Assembly (NCBI GenBank): GCA_017381365.1
Contig: JAFOCI010000015.1
Span: 52,134 to 116,133, forward strand
Source of the DNA: Treponema sp.
GTDB lineage: Bacteria > Spirochaetota > Spirochaetia > Treponematales > Treponemataceae
Reading direction: 5' to 3'
Length of the DNA: 64,000 nucleotides
Part shown: positions 54,385 through 62,767 of the stretch, one piece after another
Position numbering within the stretch: the first letter of the stretch is position 1
Layout of the letters: each line of letters opens with the position of its first letter
Program-made: the position numbers and the translations under genes
Notes under the pieces: generated by a model
What the model was told of the DNA's origin: nothing
The model's database searches: none
The model's input: the letters and a program-made list of their open reading frames with translations, nothing else

Positions 54385-54461
54385 CCACAGATGAACACAG
54401 ATTAGCACAGATATACATAATATAAATCTGTGTAAATCCTTTACATCTGTGTAATCTGTGG
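54385..54461. repeat. Palindromic ACACAGATTA-type repeat between gatC and gatA
   Basis: CCACAGATGAACACAGATTAGCACAGAT on the left is mirrored by ATCTGTGTAAATC...CATCTGTGTAATCTGTGG on the right, around an AT-rich centre. Each arm repeats the (A)CACAGATT unit two or three times at a spacing of about 11. It sits inside the gat operon. Confidence 0.7.
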
Positions 54462-54475
54462 CTTTTTCTTCGATT

Positions 54476-54784
54476 TTATGCTCCTTCTCCAATGACCTTT
54501 GGTACCTGGAAGTAGCCGTCCATGAATTCTTCTGTTACTTTTTTTACGTCGTTAATTTCGAGACCTGGAACTACAGTGTCGTCACGAAGATTTTCGGCAA
54601 CAGTTGATGGGTATGCGTCATAAGGATTTTCGCTGTCATCATATTTTGAAAGAATGTCAAAATAGCCAACGATTTCATCAACCTGTTTTTTAAGCGTTTC
54701 AAGATTCGTGCTTTCTGGTGAAAGACGTGAAAGATAAAGGAGATTGTTCAATGTCTCCTCGTCAATAGTTTTGTGAGTACTCAT
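54476..54784 (-). CDS. gatC: Asp/Glu-tRNA amidotransferase subunit C
   Basis: From the start MSTHKTIDEETLNNLLYLSR the product is 102 aa, the usual GatC length, with helix NNLLYLSRLSPES and FDILSKYDDSENPYDAYPS. It stabilises GatA. TATAAT ends 7 nt before the ATG and there is no Shine-Dalgarno, so the 13-residue longer frame from 54820 is rejected. Confidence 0.92.
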   Translation of the reverse strand: MSTHKTIDEETLNNLLYLSRLSPESTNLETLKKQVDEIVGYFDILSKYDDSENPYDAYPSTVAENLRDDTVVPGLEINDVKKVTEEFMDGYFQVPKVIGEGA

Positions 54785-54791
54785 ACTTTTT

Positions 54792-54797
54792 ATTATA
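54792..54797 (-). promoter_or_regulatory. -10 element of gatC, 7 nt before ATG
   Basis: TATAAT on the minus strand at leaderless spacing for the first gene of gatCAB. Confidence 0.5.
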
Positions 54798-54889
54798 GAA
54801 GAAATGTGAATTTTATACAATGAATAAAATATGCAGTTAAATTTTCACTGTATAAAAATGATTTTACTTTCAGTCAGAAAGAGCCTTCC

Positions 54890-55060
54890 AAAACTGCCAG
54901 CTAGTGTTACTAACTGCGCAAGGTGGGCAAAAAAAACTATTGTTTTAGACCAGCGCAGGGTATGGAAGCCCGAGGCGGAGCCGAGAAGACCGGAGCGAAC
55001 GGAGTGAGTGAGTGAGGACTTTGAGCGTTAGCGAAGGCTGGAACACCCGTTAAGCGCCCC
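54890..55060. repeat. GC-rich dispersed repeat
   Basis: Repetitive and GC-rich: GGAGCGAACGGAGTGAGTGAGTGAGG then GAGCGTTAGCGAAGGCTGGAACACCC (about 55022-55050), which matches 6493-6519 in its core. It sits upstream of gatC and downstream of the GH13 gene, and I find no credible ORF in it. Confidence 0.55.
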
Positions 55061-55068
55061 GAATTCTT

Positions 55069-56979
55069 TTAAAGCTTAAACAGAAAAGATTTTCCAGCAG
55101 GAACAGTAAGGGAAAGCTGGCCGTTTTTAACAACTGCATTAACCGCCGTTTCCAGCGCATCCTTCTGAATGACGGCATTTTCCGCAAAGGACTGGCCAAA
55201 TACAGCAACCGGAATTTTAATCTGGCGGGATTCAAGGTCTGAACTGGCAACAGTAAGCCAAAGCTCGTCGCTAGTAAAGCGGGCAAAGCCAAGAACAGAA
55301 TTTTCCGCGTAAACAATCTTAAAGCCGCCGTCGCAAAAGGCACTGGAAGTTGTTTTTATGTGGCAAAGCTTAGAATAAAGCCCATAGATTTCAAGCTTTT
55401 CAATATCTTTGTTCCAAGGCATAGGATAGCGGCAGCCCTCGTTGTTGTGCATGCGGCCGTCAATGTCGGCTTCGTCGCCATAATACATATTTGTGCAGCC
55501 AGGAAGTGTAAAAAGCATTTTTATTGCGCCGTGAACTGCGTCTGTGCTGATTTTTGGATCATTGTGAAAGCGTGAAATATCGTGGCTGTCCAGAAGATTG
55601 AACAGAACCTGCTGAGAAACGTAAGGAAGGCGGGCAAGATAATTCTGAATCCAGTCAGCAAAAGCTTTTGCGTCTATTTTTGCTGGAATGTCCCTCATTT
55701 CCGGGGAATGGCTTATGAAAAAATCCGTCTGACCGTAAAAACTGCGGATTGGACGGCAGGAACCAAAATAATTCATTGGAGAATCCCATTCATCACCGTT
55801 CAAAAACTCGGTGCAGTCCGACCAGTCTTCTGCAAGAATATACCCTTGCGGATTTTCTTCCTTTATGCTGCTGCGAATTTGCGGCCAGATTTCATGGTGC
55901 AGCTGAAGTTCATCCTTGCGTGCCATTACATCGGCAACATCAAAACGCCAGCCGTCAGTACAGAAAGGTTTTCTTAGCCATTTTTTTACAACTGAATCTT
56001 TGTCCTGCCAGATGCGGTGGCGCAGCTTTTCGCTGGTATAGTTCAATGTTGGCAATGTTGGAACTCCAAACCAGGCATGATAGGAATTATCTTCATTAAA
56101 GAAATAATATTCCCGCTCTTCTGAATCTGGATTATTGTATGCGCCTTCTGTTTTTGGGAAAAATGTTCCGTCCCTGTTGAACCAGCGGTTTGCAATTCCA
56201 GTGTGGTTAATGGAAACGTCAAGAATGATTTTCATTCCGTTTTTGTGAAGTTCTTCTATTAAATCTACAAGTGCCTGGTCGCCGCCAAAATGAGGATCAA
56301 CATGGAAATAATCAAGACAGTCGTACTTGTGAACTGTAGCAGCATAAAAAATCGGATTTAGATAAAGAGCTGTAACTCCAAGTTTTTTAAGATACGGAAT
56401 CTTTTTGCGGATTCCCACTAAATCGCCGCCGTAAAAATCAACACAACGAGCTTTTTCATAATCTTCTGGAACAGAACTCCAGTCTTTGATCTGCCGAACT
56501 GGCACACCGTCAAATTCGTACTCTCCATCCTTTACGCTCAACGAATCATCGCCGTTGCAAAACCGCTCCGGAAAAATCTGATAGAAAACCGCATTTTTTA
56601 CCCATTCCGGCTGTACATAATCTGTAAGAATGCGAAAATTATGACTGTCATCTGTTATGTGGCCATAAATTCCAGTCTGGTCGTAATAATAAATTTTTTC
56701 GCTGGTAGCAAGGATAAACTTGTAACTAAATTCTTTTTCAAAAATCTGAATTTTTGCGGAATAATATGAAAGCCCGTTTTTTTCAGATTTTTTTTCCATT
56801 TTTTCTGGAAGAGTAGCTCCATTGCGCTTTCCTGCAACAAAAACACTCTGAACTGGTGAATCAGAAAACAATCGGATTGAAATTTCTACCGTTTCGCCTT
56901 TTTTAGGACAAGGATTGCTTACATAAAATTTTGAACCATCGGAATAAACACTTTTTTGCCATAAATTCATACTCTGCAT
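55069..56979 (-). CDS. GH13 cyclomaltodextrinase/neopullulanase-like enzyme
   Basis: From the start MQSMNLWQKS the product is 636 aa. An N-terminal beta domain (about 15-125, CBM34-like) precedes the (beta/alpha)8 barrel with GH13 motifs: I DVSINHTG, II GWRFDVAD (nucleophile Asp), III ILAEDW (acid/base Glu) and IV LLDSHD (Asp). ALYLNPIF and TDGWRF are typical of the cyclomaltodextrinase subfamily. No signal peptide, so it should act in the cytoplasm on imported maltodextrins. TATAAT ends 6 nt before this ATG. Confidence 0.88.
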   Translation of the reverse strand: MQSMNLWQKSVYSDGSKFYVSNPCPKKGETVEISIRLFSDSPVQSVFVAGKRNGATLPEKMEKKSEKNGLSYYSAKIQIFEKEFSYKFILATSEKIYYYDQTGIYGHITDDSHNFRILTDYVQPEWVKNAVFYQIFPERFCNGDDSLSVKDGEYEFDGVPVRQIKDWSSVPEDYEKARCVDFYGGDLVGIRKKIPYLKKLGVTALYLNPIFYAATVHKYDCLDYFHVDPHFGGDQALVDLIEELHKNGMKIILDVSINHTGIANRWFNRDGTFFPKTEGAYNNPDSEEREYYFFNEDNSYHAWFGVPTLPTLNYTSEKLRHRIWQDKDSVVKKWLRKPFCTDGWRFDVADVMARKDELQLHHEIWPQIRSSIKEENPQGYILAEDWSDCTEFLNGDEWDSPMNYFGSCRPIRSFYGQTDFFISHSPEMRDIPAKIDAKAFADWIQNYLARLPYVSQQVLFNLLDSHDISRFHNDPKISTDAVHGAIKMLFTLPGCTNMYYGDEADIDGRMHNNEGCRYPMPWNKDIEKLEIYGLYSKLCHIKTTSSAFCDGGFKIVYAENSVLGFARFTSDELWLTVASSDLESRQIKIPVAVFGQSFAENAVIQKDALETAVNAVVKNGQLSLTVPAGKSFLFKL

Positions 56980-56985
56980 AAACCA

Positions 56986-56991
56986 ATTATA
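56986..56991 (-). promoter_or_regulatory. -10 element of the GH13 gene, 6 nt before ATG
   Basis: TATAAT on the minus strand ends 6 nt before the ATG at 56979; no Shine-Dalgarno. It decides this start over the upstream and downstream in-frame Met codons. Confidence 0.5.
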
Positions 56992-57020
56992 TACTGAATA
57001 CAGCAAATTGCAAAATTTTG

Positions 57021-59324
57021 TTAATCCCGTATGATATCCAGCTTGCGGCTTTGGAATTCTGGCATGAACTTTTTGCTTTCGCCAGTTTCAAACTGCACGG
57101 TAATTACAACTTCGCCGCTTTCAGCAGAACTTTCTACAATCTGCCCGTAGCCATAATCATCGTGGTAAAGTCTTACACCTTTGCACCATTTTTTTAATAA
57201 TTCACCTTTTACGCCGCCCAAATCCAAACAATCGTCACTGGAGCTAAAATCGCTTTCCCCAGAAATCTTGCGCTTATAAACAAGTGGCACTTTTCCCATT
57301 ACAGTAAAAACGTCACCAGCTTCATACAGAAAAGAACTAGGCATCATTGGCTGCGTCCTTCCGTAGAGACGACGCATTCCGCAGCTTGTAATGTAAAGTT
57401 CGTTTCGCGCCCGGGTAATTCCAACGTAAAAAAGACGACGTTCTTCTTCCAGGTCTGCGCCAAACTTGTCTTCCCGTGGGAAAATTCCGCCTTCAAGACC
57501 TGTAATAATAACTCTGTTGAATTCCAGCCCTTTTGTATTATGCAAAGTTATCAAAGTTACCGCATCAGGAGTTTCTTCCATATCAGAAGCTAAAGAGCGG
57601 TCCAGTTCAATAGTATCAAGAAAATCAAGAAGCCCCTGATTACTAAGAGGATAAGGCTCTGCACTGTTCACAAGTTCATCCATGTTAAGAACGCGACTTG
57701 TTCCGTCAACTTCATCCTGCGCCTTGTGATAATCGTAAAGCCCGGATTCTTCCAGAACCTTGTTTATGAAAACAGAAAGCCTTTCGTATTCTGGCGTCGC
57801 TCCCTGCAAATCTTTAGAAATTTCCTCATCCGTACCTGCAGAAGTGGCTTCCAGGGCAAGGGCATCTATCATCGGATTCTCCGGCGATTCCTTACTTGCA
57901 TCATCAATATACTTACGCAAGTCCTTCATCATGGCGCAAAAATCCTTAAGACCTTCCTTTGCCTTTTTAGAAAGCGTTTCCCCACAGTTTTCAGCCGCAT
58001 TTAAAAGATTAAAATCTTCTATAAGTGCACCGCTATATTCATATGCAGATGCAATAATTTTTTCCTGAGATTTTTCGCCAATTCCGCGAACAGGTTTATT
58101 TACAATGCGGCTAAATGCAATTTCATCTCTTGGATTTGCCAGAAGCGCAAGATAAGCCAGCGTATCTTTGATTTCTTCGCGCTCATAAAATTTTAAAGAG
58201 CCGACAACGTTATAAGGAATTTTCTGATGTAAAAATTCAGTTTCAAAGCCCAGCGACTGAGCATTTGTTCTGTACAGAACAGCAAAATCACTGTAATGAC
58301 CACCAAGAGCCACAGCTTTTTTTACCAAAGAAGCACAGAATTCTGCTTCCCTGTCCTGATTATCCAAAAAAACCAGCACAGGCTGCTGCCCTTCGCCACG
58401 GTCAGCAATAAGAGTTTTTCCAAGACGGTTAGCATTATTTCTTACAACCGCATCTGCAGCGGCAAGAATTTTTCCAGTAGAGCGGTAATTCCGTTCAAGG
58501 CGAATAAGCTCAGTTCCAGGAAAAAAATCAGGGAACTGCAGAATATTCTGAACCTCTGCCCCACGAAATTTATAAATCGACTGATCATCATCACCAACAA
58601 CGCAGACATAAGTTCCGCTGTTTTCTTCAACTCCGCTCAATGCATGCAGAAGCTTAAACTGCGCCACATTGGAATCCTGATACTCGTCCACCATTATGAC
58701 TCTAAACCGATGCTGCATCTGGGAACGAATCTGAGGATTTTTTTCCAGAATCTGAACCGGCTTCATTATCAGATCGCCAAAATCCGCATTTCCAGTTGCC
58801 TTCAAACGCTGCTGGTACGCGTCATAAACTTCATTCAAATTGCCATCATACTCAATAGCACTTAAATCATCCTCAGGAGTAAGACAATAATCCTTGCAGA
58901 GCGCAATTTTGTGAGCCGCAAGATTCGCCTGCTTTTTTGTCATTCCCGGCATTGCTTTCATCAGCAAAGTTGCAGAATCATCGTCATCATAAACTGTAAA
59001 ATTAGGCTCAAGGCCAGCCTCTTCCGCATAACGCCGCAAAAACCATGCGCCAAAAGAGTGAAAAGTTTTAATCTGAGCGTCCGCAGCCAAAGGTTCCAGC
59101 GCCACCGCCCTTTCCTTCATTTCATTTGCAGCTTTTTTTGTAAAAGTTACCGCCAGAATCTGCCACGGCTGAAAATTTTCATGCTGAATCAGATACGCAA
59201 TTTTCGTTGTAATTACGCGGGTTTTTCCAGAACCAGCCCCCGCCAGAATCAAAAGAGGACTTCCAGAATGTACAACCGCCGCCGTCTGTTCAGGATTTAA
59301 GTTTTCTAAATATTCGTATGCCAT
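57021..59324 (-). CDS. UvrD/PcrA-type DNA helicase
   Basis: From the start MAYEYLENLN the product is 767 aa, with a GAGGAAAA ribosome binding site. Motifs are those of superfamily 1A: Q-motif NLNPEQTAAV, Walker A AGAGSGKT (29-35), Walker B VDEYQDSN, motif III GDDDQSIYKFRGA, motif IV ERNYRSTGKI, motif V TLHNTKGLEFNRVI and motif VI VGITRARNELY. It unwinds DNA in repair and replication restart. A longer frame to 59495 lies in a GC-rich repeat and is rejected. Confidence 0.95.
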   Translation of the reverse strand: MAYEYLENLNPEQTAAVVHSGSPLLILAGAGSGKTRVITTKIAYLIQHENFQPWQILAVTFTKKAANEMKERAVALEPLAADAQIKTFHSFGAWFLRRYAEEAGLEPNFTVYDDDDSATLLMKAMPGMTKKQANLAAHKIALCKDYCLTPEDDLSAIEYDGNLNEVYDAYQQRLKATGNADFGDLIMKPVQILEKNPQIRSQMQHRFRVIMVDEYQDSNVAQFKLLHALSGVEENSGTYVCVVGDDDQSIYKFRGAEVQNILQFPDFFPGTELIRLERNYRSTGKILAAADAVVRNNANRLGKTLIADRGEGQQPVLVFLDNQDREAEFCASLVKKAVALGGHYSDFAVLYRTNAQSLGFETEFLHQKIPYNVVGSLKFYEREEIKDTLAYLALLANPRDEIAFSRIVNKPVRGIGEKSQEKIIASAYEYSGALIEDFNLLNAAENCGETLSKKAKEGLKDFCAMMKDLRKYIDDASKESPENPMIDALALEATSAGTDEEISKDLQGATPEYERLSVFINKVLEESGLYDYHKAQDEVDGTSRVLNMDELVNSAEPYPLSNQGLLDFLDTIELDRSLASDMEETPDAVTLITLHNTKGLEFNRVIITGLEGGIFPREDKFGADLEEERRLFYVGITRARNELYITSCGMRRLYGRTQPMMPSSFLYEAGDVFTVMGKVPLVYKRKISGESDFSSSDDCLDLGGVKGELLKKWCKGVRLYHDDYGYGQIVESSAESGEVVITVQFETGESKKFMPEFQSRKLDIIRD

Positions 59325-59344
59325 TTTTTCCTCTTTTTTGGGCG

Positions 59345-59480
59345 AAAATTTTGTTTGCAAAGGGCTACTACAGGCTACCCTCACGGTCGGTGCTTCATGC
59401 AGCAAGCTGCATTCCGCACGCTCGGCTTCGCCTCGCCCTTCCGTATCCCGCGCAGGATTTTTCCGCAGAAGCTGCAGTCT
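59345..59480. repeat. GC-rich repeat between pcrA-like gene and rimO
   Basis: Contains GGTCGGTGCTTC (shared with 9025-9036), AGCAAGCTGC-type palindromes and CGGCTTCGCCTCGCC. It is probably a member of the same GC-rich dispersed family. The apparent coding extension of the helicase through it is not credible. Confidence 0.45.
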
Positions 59481-59503
59481 TTTTGAAAAATACAAGTTTC
59501 TTT

Positions 59504-60985
59504 TTAGTCTTTTCTAACTTCTGTTGCAAATTCCATTGTATTTTCTGGAACATTATTGTTCAATTCTGAATCGCCTGTTAGAATTCCATCCAAATCTACA
59601 TCGCTGGCAGCAACAATCTTTGCCTTAACAAAACGTCCAGCCTTTACAAGATTATTTTCCTTAGGCAAATCCTTTTCGTAGCGAACAACAACGCTGCCAT
59701 CAACATCTGGCGCCTGGAACCAGGCACGACCAATTGCAAGACCGTCTTCGCCTTCAACTATTTCTTCTATTAAAATATCGTATTCTTTACCAACGTGAGT
59801 CTTTAGATGGCGCCGGGTAATTTCACTTTGAATTCCACAAAGTTCATCTGCCCGTTCCTGAGCTTTTTTCTGACTTATACGCCCCTTCATAGAATAAGCA
59901 GGCGTGTCTTCTTCACGGCTGTATGCAAAACATCCAGACCAGTCGCTCTCTATTTCTTTAAGAAATCTGCGGGTATTTTCTGCACTTTCTTCGCTTTCGC
60001 CAGGGAAGCCTGTAAGGAACGTTGTTCTCAAAGCTGCATCTGGCAACGCATTGCGAATATCCTTTACAAGCCGTGAATATTCTTCAAAGCTTCCCTTTCG
60101 GTTCATCCGGCGAATCGTTTCCGTATCGCCACTCTGGAACGGAATGTCAAAATAATGCAAAAGCCGTTTATCTTTTTGCATAACAGGTAAAATATCCCGG
60201 TTAAAATGGTCAGGATGAATGTAAAGGGGGCGAACAATAAAATTGCCTGGAATTTCAGAAATCATGTTTAAAAGCTTTGCCAGCGCAGACTGTTTTTCTG
60301 TTCCCTTATTGATTCCGTTTTCTAATTCTGGCAATGGATACTGACCGTCACCAAAAACATCGTCGCCTTCGCCAGTTCCATAAGCGGCTAAATCCTGACC
60401 AATAAGATTGAATTCCACAATTCCACGGGAAAGCAGCACTTTTATTTCTTCAATAATTTCTGCAGCTTTGCGGCTTCTTAATTCCCCGCGAATAATCGGA
60501 ATTGCGCAGAAAGAACAGTGATTTGAACAGCCTTCTGTAATTTTTATAAAGGCACTCCCTGGGTACGAAAGCAGCATTTTGCGGTCACCGCAGCATACGC
60601 CTTCCTGCTCATAAGTCTGCACAGGACGCTCACCATCCAGAAATAATCTTATGAATTCGTCAATTTTTGAAAGATTTCCGTTACCAAAAATTCCATCCGC
60701 TTCCGGAAGGGCATCTTTCAAAACTTCTGCATAACGTTCAGCCAGACAGCCCGTCAAAAGAATTTTTGCTTTTGGATAATCCTGTTTTGCAGTAACAACC
60801 GCATCAAGAGATTCTTTTTTTGCAGATTCTATAAAACCACAGGAATTTACAACTATAAAATCAGCTTCTTCCGGCAAGAAAGTCTGATTCATTCCTAAAC
60901 TAACAAAATGATTGATTAATAGTTCGCCATCAACCTGATTTTTAGCACAACCGTGCTGATCAATAAAAAACTTAGTCAAGTTCAA
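59504..60985 (-). CDS. rimO: Ribosomal protein S12 methylthiotransferase RimO
   Basis: The 493-aa product has the MTTase domain with Cys13 in DQHGCAKNQVD and Cys in VNSCGF, the radical SAM CxxxCxxC motif in CSNHCSFC, and a C-terminal TRAM domain. HYFDIPFQSGD is a RimO feature (MiaB differs). It inserts two sulfurs into Asp of ribosomal protein uS12. It overlaps the upstream RodZ-like gene by 14 nt, so translation is probably coupled. Confidence 0.95.
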   Translation of the reverse strand: MNLTKFFIDQHGCAKNQVDGELLINHFVSLGMNQTFLPEEADFIVVNSCGFIESAKKESLDAVVTAKQDYPKAKILLTGCLAERYAEVLKDALPEADGIFGNGNLSKIDEFIRLFLDGERPVQTYEQEGVCCGDRKMLLSYPGSAFIKITEGCSNHCSFCAIPIIRGELRSRKAAEIIEEIKVLLSRGIVEFNLIGQDLAAYGTGEGDDVFGDGQYPLPELENGINKGTEKQSALAKLLNMISEIPGNFIVRPLYIHPDHFNRDILPVMQKDKRLLHYFDIPFQSGDTETIRRMNRKGSFEEYSRLVKDIRNALPDAALRTTFLTGFPGESEESAENTRRFLKEIESDWSGCFAYSREEDTPAYSMKGRISQKKAQERADELCGIQSEITRRHLKTHVGKEYDILIEEIVEGEDGLAIGRAWFQAPDVDGSVVVRYEKDLPKENNLVKAGRFVKAKIVAASDVDLDGILTGDSELNNNVPENTMEFATEVRKD

Positions 60986-62060
60986 TAACCACCAGCTTAT
61001 ATTTTCCGTCAGTATCTTTAATCCACTTAATATCTTCTACAAGAACCTGACCGGCTTTACCAATTTCAAGATCGTAGCCTTTTGAATCCGCAGTAACAGA
61101 AAATTTTACAGTATTACAGTTAGACATCCAGACTCGAATTCCATTATTTGCTGTCATTGTAACAACTTCACCAGAAGCAAAATAACCTTCTACAGCATCA
61201 TGACGGTCAACCTTATAGCGGAATTCGCAGGAACCGCGGAAACTTCCATTCAATGTAAATGGATATGCACGATTATCTTCAAGAATTACAATACGTTTTT
61301 GTGTTCCCAATTCAGAAGCAAAGGGAATTTCAGCAGTATCAGTTACACCAGTTGTTATATAAACACCTTCCCCACGCTTAACAATGCGCACTTCCGCTCC
61401 CCGGGAAGAATCTGTTGATGAAATGTCAGAAACATAAACAATCATATCAGACATTGTATCACCATCAATATCAAGATCTGCTTCTTCTGCCAGGTCTGTA
61501 TAAAGAGTTCCAACAGGACACTGCAAACCAAACGATGAAAGAGTATCATTTACAGTAAGTACAATTTTTCCGTTTTTAGATGGGTAAATAATTTTATCCC
61601 CTGTATAAAGACGACCACTAAAAACTTTGTCAGTTAATTCATATTTTTTTGTAGTAACGTTTTTATCTACTACAACTTCACTCATTTCGTCTGTTTTTTT
61701 GTTAAATACAAAAATGTAAAGAACAACAAAAACTGCAACTAAAAACAAAGCTGAACTAGTAAAAATCACAGGCCAAAAGAACCAGGGTTTTTCATGAACA
61801 ATAAGACCTTCGGGAACTGGTGATTCCTGCAATTTTTTTGCACGATACAGATTTGAAACACATTCAGGACTAACATTAAGGAATTCTGCGTAATTTCGCA
61901 TGAACCCAAGCATATATGCTTCTCCAGGAAAAGCACCCAAATCTTCGTTTTCCAAGCCTTTTATAAAGGCTTCAGATATCGAAGTTTCCCTTGCAGCTGT
62001 AACAATATCAAGTTTTTTTTCTTCACGAGCTCTTTTTAAAATTTCACCATAGCTGTCCAT
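60972..62060 (-). CDS. RodZ-like HTH membrane protein
   Basis: The 362-aa product has an N-terminal Xre-type HTH of the RodZ kind (YGEILKRAREEKKLDIVTAA, residues 4-23, then LENEDLGAFPGEAYMLGFMRNYA), a linker, a single transmembrane helix (about 94-119) and a periplasmic region of two beta domains resembling DUF4115. RodZ links MreB to the cell wall machinery. It overlaps rimO by 14 nt and follows lolA by 4 nt, so lolA-rodZ-rimO form one unit. Confidence 0.85.
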   Translation of the reverse strand: MDSYGEILKRAREEKKLDIVTAARETSISEAFIKGLENEDLGAFPGEAYMLGFMRNYAEFLNVSPECVSNLYRAKKLQESPVPEGLIVHEKPWFFWPVIFTSSALFLVAVFVVLYIFVFNKKTDEMSEVVVDKNVTTKKYELTDKVFSGRLYTGDKIIYPSKNGKIVLTVNDTLSSFGLQCPVGTLYTDLAEEADLDIDGDTMSDMIVYVSDISSTDSSRGAEVRIVKRGEGVYITTGVTDTAEIPFASELGTQKRIVILEDNRAYPFTLNGSFRGSCEFRYKVDRHDAVEGYFASGEVVTMTANNGIRVWMSNCNTVKFSVTADSKGYDLEIGKAGQVLVEDIKWIKDTDGKYKLVVIELD

Positions 62061-62064
62061 GCTG

Positions 62065-62751
62065 CTACTCCGAGAACAAGAAATTGTTATAATTATTTGC
62101 TGATGACGGAGGATCGTATATAAATCTTTGATCTGTTAAATCCTGATTAAGCTTATAATCAGTAAAATTGAAAATAAACGTTTCTCCACGAACTGTTACA
62201 GCTTCAACTCGCCGAATAAGTTTTGTTTCTGCATTAACTGCCAGCTTAATAAATCTGAATGATTCAGAAGTATTACGTCTGTTCAAAACTAATTTAATAA
62301 CTTTTTCAGGAGAATCAGATTCCAATGGCACAGGATCCTGTCCAACCTCATAAGCAATTGTGTAATAACGAGACATTAATGAAAGTCCGCTGGCTGTTGC
62401 GAGAGTTGCGGCATTACCTTCTGTTTTTACAGACTGTTGAAGAACAGCTGCTGCATCAGGAAGATATACCGTAAGCATATCTCCGTTATAGCAGATTACC
62501 TGATCAGAAGGAGAATCAAAATCCATGCGCAAAAGATCAGGCTTTTTGTACGAAAGTTTTCCAGACATTTCCTGTTTGTCTGCTTTTATATCAAAATTTG
62601 CTTCATAATCCTTGATGGAAGCATAATATTCAGAAACTGTTTTAAAATATGCGCTTGCAGTTGTAATTCCCTGGGCAAAGGCTGTCATTGAGATACCAGC
62701 AGACAACAATCCTGCAATAAAAAGCTTTGCAATTTTTTTCATAACTTTCAT
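62065..62751 (-). CDS. lolA: LolA-like outer membrane lipoprotein carrier
   Basis: The 228-aa product (start MKVMKKIAKLF; an alternative Met is 3 codons later) has a signal peptide ending TAFAQG and the LolA-type half-barrel pattern: YYASIKDYEANFDIKADKQ, GKLSYKKPDLLRMDFDSPSD and YTIAYEVG, with FIFNFTDYKLNQ near the C-terminus. It ferries lipoproteins across the periplasm. TATAAT sits 3 nt before the first ATG and 12 nt before the second, so the second (62742) may be the real start. The earlier open frame (to 62952) lies inside ftsH and is rejected. Confidence 0.85.
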   Translation of the reverse strand: MKVMKKIAKLFIAGLLSAGISMTAFAQGITTASAYFKTVSEYYASIKDYEANFDIKADKQEMSGKLSYKKPDLLRMDFDSPSDQVICYNGDMLTVYLPDAAAVLQQSVKTEGNAATLATASGLSLMSRYYTIAYEVGQDPVPLESDSPEKVIKLVLNRRNTSESFRFIKLAVNAETKLIRRVEAVTVRGETFIFNFTDYKLNQDLTDQRFIYDPPSSANNYNNFLFSE

Positions 62752-62767
62752 TCTATTATATTTGCGT

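Noticed and set aside
59325..59495. 57-residue N-terminal extension of the PcrA-type helicase
   Set aside because: It runs through the GC-rich repeat; a GAGGAAAA ribosome binding site and family alignment favour the start at 59324.
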